This document shows, piece after piece, positions 49,144 through 58,061 of a DNA stretch of 64,000 nt. Both the position numbers and the translations under genes were made by a program. Where the stretch lies: contig JAFREQ010000046.1 in assembly GCA_025331565.1 (NCBI GenBank), positions 442,501-506,500 on the forward strand, read 5' to 3'. Every line of letters begins with the position of its first letter. The first letter of the stretch is position 1. The stretch comes from Holacanthus passer. Taxonomy: Eukaryota; Chordata; Actinopteri; Pomacanthidae. The notes under the pieces were generated by a model that saw only the letters and a list, made by a program, of their open reading frames with translations, was not told where the DNA came from and ran no database searches.

Positions 49144-52100
49144 TCACTGCTCCTCTGTGTTTTCACTCGAAGCTTTTGGAGAGTTGAAGCCGTTCTGTCC
49201 GACAATGATGCTGCTGTACATCTTCTGCTGCTCCTCTTTATACGAATCCTTCACTTTGCCTCTCTTCAGCCCTCCGTCCCTGAAGGACACACAGGTGACG
49301 AGGACGAGCAGTAAAAGTTTAGTAAAAGATGTAATACTGTGAAAATACTCCGACTACTATCAACAGAATGTACTGTAAGTATCAAAAGTCGAAGTACTCA
49401 GCATGAAGAACAGTGTTGTATTATGTCCGTTATATTATTGGATTATTCACTTGCTTGGCTACTTGGTTACTTTACACCACTGATGATAAGAGAAGTGTTA
49501 TGAAGTAATCAGAGTATTTCGTGGATGCTCCTCACCATGCCAGGTCCAGCAGTCCTCCCTGCTGAGCGATGGCAGATTTCACTCTGTTGGCAAACTGAGC
49601 TGCGTCCTCATCGTCCTGCTCGTAACACACAGAGTACACAGAGAACACACAGTACACAGAGAACACACAGAGTACACAGAGAATACACAGAGTACACAGA
49701 GAATACAGAGAGTACACAGAGTACAGAGAGTACACAGAGAATACACAGAGTACAGAGAGTACACAGAGAATACACAGAGTACAGAGAGTACACAGAGTAC
49801 AGAGAGTACACATTCGTACGCAGTAAAAATTCAGAGGGTGTAACATGTCTACATTAGTTTCATATCAACATTGTCTTCATATCATATAAAGTCTCGACTG
49901 TGTATGGCACAGGTTTAGGTCTCTGCTGCCCCCTACAGGCAGAGAGCAGAAACTACAGAAGCACAGAAGGAAAAAAGGGTTGAAAGTTTTCAGGCTGGAC
50001 GACAAACTGTGAAACAGACAGAAAGTTGGTACTGACTCCTCTTTAGATCACTTCACCCAAAAAAATCATCCCAGAAGCTGCACGGTGTCTAAAAACTGCA
50101 GCTCTGCTCTTCATCTTCAGCATGTTCTCTCTGCTCGGTTTGATTAAGACAACTAACTTTTAGGAATCCAATGTTTCTGTGTTTTCTGTCTGAGTACTAT
50201 TAATATTTGTACTGAAGTAAATATAAGACATTGACTTATAATTTAACACTGTTTGTGAGACAGAGCTGAGCGTCTGCAGGCAGATTTGTTATGAGGAAGC
50301 ACTCGGTGACATAAGTGAATATAAAAAGGTTAGTCGATGTTTCCTCTGCACAGAAGAGCTCAGGCCACAAGAGCTCAACTTTAGTTTCACTTCTTTAGTC
50401 ACAAGTCTGACTTCAAATAGTCTTAAACCACAATCTGCTCTTTCTCATGACGTCTCCAGTCAGCTGATAATAATCTGTCTGTTTCAGTTGTTAAGTTTGA
50501 TGATATCAATGGTGAATAAGCGTAAAACCAAAGTAAGCGTGTTGAGAGACGAGGAGGAGTTTCAGACTGAGGTGTACCTGTATGGTCATGGGAGGCAGGT
50601 ACCACACGTTGACGACGATGGCCCAGCTCGTCATCATCCGCAGCAGGTAACTGACCATGTTGTATTTACTGCTGTTCCAGAAAGCATCGCCGAAGCGAGG
50701 GTCGTACTGAGACACAGAGAGAGACTGAAGGTAAGTTACAGACTTCTTCACTCCTCACCTGTTCACACAGACTCCGCTGAACTGAACTGTCTCTTTCAGG
50801 TGGCCTCAGTCTGGTCGGTCAGTTTTAAAGACGTAGCTGTGGAATTTAATTCAACCTCTTCCAGTGGTTTTACCTTGATTGTAACTGGGTAAATTGTTCC
50901 TCCAATTTCAAAGCTTCCCTTCTTAAACATCATGACGGAGGTGTTGTTGATGCAGGTTCCTGTTCAACACAGAGACACGGGCAGAAGTTACCCAACCATA
51001 AAACCACCATCACCGTCGTCACGTCACGAGCAGCAGCGGCAGACTCTGACCTTCGGGAAATATCAGGATGGGAAGTTTGGTCTTGGCTGCAACGTGAGCT
51101 CTCAGCCTGCAGACAGAGGAACAGACCGTCATCAGTCGGCATCATAACTGTTGGAGGATAAAAAGTCTTCCAGGCCGCCGTCAGTGGCAGAAAGGCAGTG
51201 TTGTTTTCTGCTGAATGTCCTCTTTCATTCTGATTTTTAGGTGATTTGTTTCAGTTCAGGCCCAAGTGGATTCTGGATCCTCCACTGAAACCTCGTCTGA
51301 GTCTCATTCATTTTTAGATCCTGTTGACCTTTGTGTCTCCAGTTAAAGTGTGAGCTGTGTTTTCTCTCTGATGCTCACAAAGGATCCAGACTTGAAGACA
51401 TTCTCCTCGTGGACAACAGCAGCTTCTGCTAACACCAGCTACTCGGCTAACGCTAACAGTCTACTACTGTTGACATCTTATATTCAGAGGAATCAGCACC
51501 GTCATCATTTCCTGTCATCGGTCTCACCTGCTGGTCACAGCGTGTCGGTCCTTCATCTCCGACCTCTCGAACCAAACATGAGGACACGACCTCACCATCG
51601 ACCTCTGAATGACCCCCATCAGACCTCCGTGGATCTGACCCACCTGCGGACGACAGCGGTGACATCAGCACATCATCACACGTGGAATAAGAGAGCCAGG
51701 TGTGAGAGACACTCACCATGGCGTAGCAGCCGTCATTGGCCAGGATCACCACATCGATGGGCGTGGTGTGATTTGCGACACAGATTCCTCCTTTCTGAGG
51801 CTTATTTTCTCTGCAGAAACAAGACAACGCACGTGATGAGGCTCTGATAGCAGCTCCTGCCATCTGAGATCTGAGTGTGAAAAGCAGCAGCACACACTGA
51901 CCTGTTGTGGTAATGGATGGTGGCCGACAGGCCTCTGGCACAGATCCTGTAGCAGGTCAGATGGACCAGCTCGCTCAGCCAGTTCTTCACACTGACAAAC
52001 ACACAGTCAACATACAAGGTTTCATCTGACACAGTCTGACCGTCATCAGGAAAACAAAGGCAAACTTTCAATGATTTCTTGAACATGTTGCTGCACCTGC

Positions 52101-55100
52101 TCTCAGGCAGAGCTCCAACCAGAACGGTTCCGATCACGAGCCACGTGAGGCCGATGACGGCCAGAGTGATCCTGCAGGAGAGAGGAGGGAGGACAAGTCT
52201 GTTCTGTGACTCGTGTCAAAGCATCATTCTGGTTTATTACAGTCTTATGTTCGCAGTGTTGGTCGTCTTTTGTTTGTCATATAATAAATGTTAAAACCCC
52301 AGCAGGATCCCAAAAGCTCCACTTTCACTGTTTGATCTTTCATTTAACATCAGGATTCTAATGTTTCTGAGCACCGTGAACAAAATGACTGAAACGAAAT
52401 GAAAAGTGTAGCAGAACCATTTGATTCAGTTATTTCATCCCATTCAAGTGAGTGTGGAGACAACAGGAAGTGAAAGACACGAAGCCTGTGGAAACATAAT
52501 CAACTGTGTGAAAAGAGCAGCTTTCACTGGGATGAACCGGACACCATGGTTTAAACACGGTGTCCTCAGTGAGATGTGAACCGGACGCTGAGGTTCAGGG
52601 TCAGGCGGCTCCTCCTCACACTGACCTGAGGGGGAACAGGACGCAGTAGCGCACGAAGACGCCGAGGCCCCAGATGACGGTGAGGCGGAGGCTGATGTAG
52701 CGGAAGTTCTGGTTGGTCCTGGTGAGCAGGTTCCAGGAGGCCAGCTCCTCGGAGGAGAAGCGCTGGGTCACCTGGTCGTCCACGATGCTCTCCAGACCTT
52801 TCTTACAGAAGTAGAAGGCGTCGCTCAGAGCGAACTCCCCCTCCGCCAGGGACCGAGAGCGCCGCAGCCGCCCCATCTCCTCCTCCATGGAGCCGCCCGC
52901 TCGCTCGATGATCCCTGAGACAAAACCTGAAGGTTACAACTCAACCAACAGCTGAGCTGAACTCACTGCAGACATGTTGGACAGACATGGATCAGCTGAT
53001 CAGAAAAAGAGAGAAGTCCTTTAGAAACAGGGTCTATGATAGAGTTTGTCCACCAGAGAGCGCTGACGAGTTTATTTAAACACTGTAAAGATCTGCAGGC
53101 CACAATTCTTGAAGCAGCTATAATCAATGTTCCTATATTAACAATGGATCACATGAACACTGAAGTGATGAACCCACGGAAAACTGTCGCCACCTCTGCA
53201 GCTCTGTGGAGCTTCTCAGCCTAGTTTAGCTCCTAGTTTTGGTTTTGCAGCACGTTTCCTGTCTGGTTCAGTCTCAGCTGTTCGCCACCTGCTGAGCAGC
53301 GAACAGCAGAGATTTTATTCTTCATTACTCTGTTAATCATTTGGCTTCAGTCTTTACTTTAACTGAGTTTTTATGAGAAACAAGAGCGACGACACAAACA
53401 GTTTGTGTAACATCAAACATGTGACTCATTAACTCACACAAAGAAAACACCTCTGACTATTTTAGACACAAGAAATGAAAATGTTTGTCCTGTAATCTGA
53501 CTCAGAATCAGCTTTAGTGCCAAAGAGGTTTTCACTTACAAAGAATGTACAAAGAGTCTTCTGGTGCTTGACGACAATAAAAAAAGCTTCTCTTTGATTA
53601 TGAGCATTTTGTTCTGACTCATAATAAGAATAATCTGCTGGACGTTTCTATGAATCATTAGAAGCTTGTTCAGTTTTCCACGTGTGTGTGTTTCGTTTCA
53701 ATGATGGGACTCGTTCTAAAGCTTGAAATGAGATTACTCCCGGCTGCAGCGGAGGAACACTGAGCGTTATGTTAAAGCAGAGGATCACGAGGACGCTGAC
53801 CTCTCACGAATGTTTAACCCCTTAATGGACAGCTTGGTTTCCTTGAACATCGCGGCTCTGTGGTTCCAGCTGCAGGAAAACAACAGGAATCACAAACTGT
53901 TCATCTGTAAACTGTGTTTTCACTGGTTTCAAGCCACTAACTTCATCTCCGAACACTGAAACATCCATATATGAGCTGCGTGTTCATCCTCAGGAGGAAA
54001 CCTGTCTGCACCCACAGATACTTCATATAACTATGTTTATGTAAGAATACTTTATGTTCAGGAACGTGCGTGTATGACTTAACTTCTGGGTATTTCTACT
54101 TTAGTGTAGTGAAAAAATACTGCAGGAGTCTGTGATGAGTGACGCACCAGCAGCAGCTGCTTTTTAACACGTAGAGGATCAGACTCACAGTGTGTTTCAG
54201 TGTTTCTGTGTCTGTCAGTGTTTCTGTGTGTTTCAGTGTTTCTGTGTGTTTCAGTGTGTTTCAGTGTTTCTTTGTGTTTCAGTGTTTCTGTGTGTTTCAG
54301 TGTGTTTCAGTGTTTCTGTGTGTTTCAGTGTTTCAGTGTGTTTCAGTGTGTTTCTGTGTGTTTCAGTGTTTCAGTGTGTTTCAGTGTTTCTGTGTGTTTC
54401 AGTGTTTCTGTGTGTTTCAGTGTGTTTCTGTGTGTTTCAGTGTTTCTGTGTGTTTCAGTGTTTCTGTGTGTTTCAGTGTTTCTGTGTGTTTCAGTGTGTT
54501 TCAGTGTTTCTGTGTGTTTCTGTGTGTTTCAGTGTTTCTGTGTGTTTCAGTGTTTCTGTGTGTTTCTGTGTGTCTGTGTGTTTCAGTGTGTTTTCTGTGT
54601 GTTTGTGTTTCAGTGTTTCAGTGTGTTTCTCAGTGTGTTTCAGTGTGTGTTTCTGTGTGTTTCTGTGTGTTTCTGTGTGTTTCAGTGTTTCTGTGTGTTT
54701 CTGTGTGTTTCAGTGTTTCTGTGTGTTTCCGTGTGTTTCAGTGTGTTTCAGTGTGTTTCAGTGTTTCTGTGTGTTTCAGTGTGTTTCCGTGTGTTTCAGT
54801 GTTTCTGTGTGTTTCAGTGTGTTTCAGTGTTTCAGTGTTTCAGTGTGTTTCAGTGTTTCAGTGTGTTTCAGTGTTTCTGTGTGTTTCAGTGTTTCTGTGT
54901 GTTTCAGTGTGTTTCCGTGTGTTTCAGTGTTTCTGTGTGTTTCAGTGTGTTTCAGTGTTTCTGTGTGTTTCAGTGTGTTTCCGTGTGTTTCAGTGTTTCA
55001 CAGTGACTCTGTGGGCAAGCATCTGCTATTTGACTAAAGTTATGCAATCTACTGTTGCATCATCATCCTGAGACGAGCCATGTGTTTTTCAAGCTGCGCC

Positions 55101-55141
55101 CCGACACCAGACGCTGGAACTGACCAATGGCGAGCCCCCAT

Positions 55142-55178
<37 letters not shown>

Positions 55179-56435
55179 GTCACATGATCTCTGTCTGCTG
55201 CTGAAACAAATCCTTCATGCAGCAGGACACAATGTCCTGAGAGGAACTACAGCTGCTGCTGCTCTCAAACGCAACACGTCGTCACGACTGACTCGAAGCG
55301 TCTCAGATATCCTGAATCTGGTTCATACATTTATGTCTTTAGTTTTAATCTGAATCTAAAAGCCATCAAAGGCAGCAGCTGCAGATCAGAACAGAGGTGA
55401 AGTGTGTGTAAACAGCTGCAACAATTAGATAAAGAAGAATGGAATAAAAGATGATCTCTCTGGTTCTGCTCATCGATTTTGATCCTCAGCCGTTCACTTG
55501 AGCGACTGCTGCATCTCACGTTCAGGCCAGCAGGGGGCAGGAAGCATTTGCGTAAATGGAGTTTAGTTAAAATACTCGCGAGCTAATCGGCCACATGCAC
55601 AAACGCACCAAAGCACATTATCAAACTTGGTCAAGAGGAAAACAGCCGTGGACGCTGATGACAGAAGCAGCATCTCCAGAAGGAGACGTTTCCATCCAAA
55701 TGTTTTATGTGCATTTTCAATTTGTACAAAAAAAATCTGAGTGGAAACAACAGAAACTATCTGTGAAAGTGTTTTGTGTTGTGTGAGGTTGTGGAAAAAC
55801 TACATGCAAATACTTGATTTGATGCTACTTTAGACTCCTGACAGTATTTTTTACTCACACACATTTTCTCAACAGCTGCAGTTACTTTACAAAATTTGAT
55901 TTTACACACAAAACAACAGACGATTTTGTAAAAATTGAAACTAGTTAACATGGACACATCTAATATTATTTATTTAATTTATATATTTATTCTATAAATA
56001 TGTATTTAGATGTCTGTTGCTCAGAGCTGTTCTGCATATTGTTTCTAGTTAAAGGTGGCTGCTTCCTGTTTCCTGCTCACAGGGTCTGAGTGGACTCACC
56101 GTTGGGCAGAGGCACGGGGACGCCGGGCTGCTCCTGCCGGCCTCTCTGGATCCGGACGGTGGCCCACTGCAAAGACAGTTATTTTCAGATGACCTCTGAC
56201 ACGACGCCGGCCGCCGCCGCACATTTCACAACTGTACAAACGAATGAAGCAAGCAGGGGAGAGTCGTGCTCAGGACAGACGAAGAACTGACCTCCAGGAT
56301 CCTGACGAGGATCTGGATGTAGACTCCGGTGACCCCCAGAGACAGTCCAAACATGGCAGGCAGCATAATGAGGAAGAGCACCACAAACATCCAGACCTGG
56401 AACAGGCCCAGAGCCACAGACCACAGGTCGTCCAT
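49144..56435 (-). CDS. gpat3: Glycerol-3-phosphate acyltransferase 3 (12 coding exons)
   Basis: ER-membrane enzyme that acylates glycerol-3-phosphate to lysophosphatidate, the first step of triacylglycerol and phospholipid synthesis. Coding exons in transcript order: 56435-56292, 56166-56100, 52914-52626, 52171-52097, 51991-51902, 51810-51717, 51643-51528, 51106-51051, 50959-50874, 50706-50578, 49615-49536, 49279-49144. All joins keep frame and give 453 residues plus TGA (human GPAT3 has 434). Seen: a hydrophobic N-terminal segment (about 13-38); two further hydrophobic stretches (about 147-190); acyltransferase motif I NHTTPID with H236 and D241 (HX4D); motif II region GGLMGVIQR (259-267); motif III FPEGT (308-312); motif IV YPVTIKYDP (334-342). 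Residues such as KNWLSELVHLTC and SSKYNMVSYLLRMMTSWA fit GPAT3 better than its paralogue GPAT4. The C-terminal tail after IIVG is longer than in mammals. The start is the ATG at 56435; the codon before it is GTG. Identification is very secure; exon ends are inferred from splice consensus and family alignment from memory. Confidence 0.95.
49330..49485. mobile_element. hAT-type MITE remnant in the last gpat3 intron
   Basis: AT-rich sequence with repeated GTACT/AAGTA words that ends in GTTACTTTACACCACTG (49466-49482), the right end of a common teleost MITE with CAGTGGTGGAAAGTAAC-type inverted termini. The left end is decayed. It lies between gpat3 coding exons 11 and 12. Confidence 0.55.
49630..49811 (-). 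repeat. TACTCTCTG/TACTCTGTG minisatellite in the last gpat3 intron but one
   Basis: About 180 bp of degenerate 9-bp units (TACTCTGTG, TACTCTCTG, TATTCTCTG, TGTTCTCTG read on the minus strand). The array runs to within about 15 bases of the acceptor of coding exon 11 at 49615 and so supplies its pyrimidine-rich tract. It generates several spurious reading frames rich in C, L, Y and S on the minus strand. Confidence 0.9.
53498..53585 (+). mobile_element. LINE 3'-end-like fragment in gpat3 intron 2
   Basis: Begins CTCAGAATCAGCTTTAGTGC and continues with a tract resembling the 3' ends of common fish non-LTR elements (AATCAGCTTTATTGCCAAG type). No coding part is present. The match is from memory of the motif; the exact family is not known. 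Confidence 0.45.
54190..55006. repeat. TTTCAGTGTG/TTTCTGTGTG minisatellite in gpat3 intron 2
   Basis: About 815 bp built from short alternating units (TTTCAGTGTG, TTTCTGTGTG, TTTCAGTG, TTTCCGTGTG) on the plus strand. All three plus frames stay open as C/V/F/S-rich nonsense peptides, which are artefacts. It lies inside the 3.2-kb intron between gpat3 coding exons 2 (56100) and 3 (52914). Confidence 0.93.
55143..55174. repeat. (CA)n microsatellite in gpat3 intron 2
   Basis: About 16 uninterrupted CA units. Confidence 0.9.
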
Positions 56436-56484
56436 CACTGACAGCTGAGGTCACGACTCTGCAGCTCCGAGGTCATGACATCAC
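56436..56484 (-). promoter_or_regulatory. gpat3: gpat3 5' leader segment with uORFs
   Basis: A strong 3' splice site is predicted at 56485 (CT-repeat tract followed by TGCAG), which makes 56484 the first base of the exon carrying the start codon. The 49-nt leader holds two upstream ATGs. One (56481) gives ATG TCA TGA only. The second (56476) opens 13 codons and ends in TGA at 56437-56435, sharing its last base with the gpat3 ATG (TGATG). The layout suggests translational control by termination and reinitiation, which is inference. It depends on this acceptor being the one used. Confidence 0.55.
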
Positions 56485-56486
56485 CT

Positions 56487-56488
56487 GC

Positions 56489-56521
<33 letters not shown>

Positions 56522-56601
56522 GAGACAGAGAGAGAGACAGAGAGAGAGAGAGAAACAGACAGAGAGAGACAGACAGAGAGAGAGAGAGACAGAGGAGAGA
56601 C

Positions 56602-56636
<35 letters not shown>

Positions 56637-56703
56637 CAGGGAGAGACAGAGAGAGACAGAGAGACAGACAGAGAGAGAGAGAGAGACAGAGAGAGAAACA
56701 GAC

Positions 56704-56756
<53 letters not shown>

Positions 56757-56763
56757 GAGAAAC

Positions 56764-56804
<41 letters not shown>

Positions 56805-56866
56805 GAGACAGAGAGAGAGAGAGACAGAGAGAGAGAGAGAGACAGAGAGAGAAACAGACAGAGAGA

Positions 56867-56906
<40 letters not shown>

Positions 56907-56917
56907 CATCAGACTCA
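56487..56917. repeat. (GA)n/(GAGACA)n array upstream of the gpat3 start codon
   Basis: About 430 bp of GAGAGACAGA-type purine repeat on the plus strand, hence a CT/TGTCTC pyrimidine repeat on the gpat3 strand. It ends in CTCTCTGCAG, forming an extended polypyrimidine tract and 3' splice site next to the gpat3 5' leader. R/E-rich and S/L-rich open frames across it are artefacts. Confidence 0.93.
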
Positions 56918-56929
56918 GCATCTATTGCT

Positions 56930-57045
56930 CCAGATGGTCGTGCTCCCCTCAGGATGAACTGTAGTAACTTTGCTGATCCTCTAACCTCTAATCTAGCGCC
57001 ATCATCAGGTCAACATGTTAATGTGTCCAATGCTTCATGATTAAT
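56930..57045 (-). mobile_element. Teleost interspersed repeat, decayed copy
   Basis: The minus strand contains the words TGATGATGGCGCTAGA, GGATCA and ATCCTGAGGGGAGCA. The same words occur on the plus strand at 7735-7800, so the two are copies of one family. This family is widespread in fish genomes; its class is uncertain. Confidence 0.6.
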
Positions 57046-57289
57046 AATCAAATACCTGCAGAACTGAGGACGTTCACAGCCTCAGCTGGACTTTGTGTTT
57101 CACACTGCTGAAAAGATGGACAGAAAAAAATACTAATTTGATAACTGTTTCATGATTTGAGTCATTTTTCAATCAGGAATATGAAACTTTAGTTTTGAGC
57201 TTCTCCAATTAAACTAATGAATATTTTTATCTGTCAATTACTTCTTACTACTTACTAATAATAATTCAGTAATAAAATATGATATAACA

Positions 57290-57750
57290 TGAGTACTTTT
57301 ACTTTTTTATTTATTTATTTTATTGTATTTTTACTACATTTTGCTGATAATACTTCTGTACTTTTACTTTTTGAATGTAGAACTTTACACTGTGTATTTT
57401 TACTTAAGTAAAGCATCTGAGTATTTCTTCTCTGATTGTCACATGTTCACATCCTTTACTACAGTCAAAGTACTAATACCACACAGTAAAAATAGTAAAC
57501 TTGTACTTTTACTCAGAGCATCAAACTGTGTCTGTGTCTGTTCTTCTGTTCATCTTCTGTCATCAGGTGATTTTTCCTCCTCATTCATGCAAAAGCAGCA
57601 TTTTTCCTGTTGGAGCTCATTTTCAACTATTTTGTGAAACAAAGAGTAAAAATACAAACTAGTATTAAAACTAACTACCCGGGCAAAGTACAGGTAGCAC
57701 AGCTGTGTACTTGGCTCCAGTACTTGAGTAAAAGTACTCCGTTACTTCGG
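57290..57750. mobile_element. hAT-type MITE remnants between gpat3 and abraxas1
   Basis: Dense GTACTTTTACTTxxxGTA words, including TTTTACTTAAGTAAAGCATC (57398-57417) and TACTTGAGTAAAAGTACTCC (57721-57740). These are characteristic of a very abundant teleost MITE. Probably two or more eroded pieces. There is no coding capacity. Confidence 0.6.
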
Positions 57751-57839
57751 GCTCGATGTTAACGGACAAACAGCTCCGTTACACTTTTTAACTAAACAAC
57801 AAACATCAGAGACACAAACAACAACAGACGTCAAGAGTC

Positions 57840-58061
57840 CGTTTCTATAGATACCAGAGAGTCGACGAGTCGCTTCCGGTCCCGTTAAAAGTCCTGCAGA
57901 AACAGACAAACTGGATCTTGATTCCGACGTTAAAGCGACTCCGCGGCTCGTTCAAAGTCGCCTCTTAGTGACGAACTGCGGCTGAAAAACGCAGCTTTTT
58001 AACTGCGGCTTCGCTGCGCCGCAGTGACGCTGCTGCGCGTGACGTCACGTCAACAAACAAG
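57840..58061. promoter_or_regulatory. Promoter region of abraxas1, possibly shared with gpat3
   Basis: CpG-dense stretch between two divergent genes, without a TATA box. Visible sites: CTTCCGG, an ETS-type site, at 57873-57879; a perfect CRE palindrome TGACGTCA at 58040-58047, only 14 bp before the abraxas1 ATG; and AAGATGGCGG at 58059-58068, matching the YY1 core and containing the start codon. This is typical of housekeeping promoters with short 5' leaders. A non-coding first exon of gpat3 may start here on the minus strand, but no sure donor was found. Confidence 0.6.

Larger units (their letters stand above)
52915..56099 (-). other. gpat3: gpat3 intron 2
   Basis: Largest gpat3 coding-region intron. 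Besides the 815-bp minisatellite, the CA repeat and the LINE fragment, 53030-53290 (CCACCAGAGAGCGCTGACGA onward, to GTCTCAGCTG) looks like another decayed interspersed repeat. Nothing coding was seen. Confidence 0.6.

Noticed and set aside
49532..49846. Minus-strand frame that reads through the repeat into gpat3 exon 11 as one exon
   Set aside because: Only the part from 49615 down matches the GPAT3 family. Alignment with the preceding exon (MTIQ then DDEDAAQF) places the acceptor at 49616, so the repeat part is intron.
54190..55071. Three overlapping 270-290-codon frames rich in C, V, F and S
   Set aside because: Repeat translation on the strand opposite gpat3, inside its intron.
56475..56957. 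160-codon R/E-rich frame and 146-codon S/L-rich minus frame
   Set aside because: Translation of the GA/GACA simple repeat.
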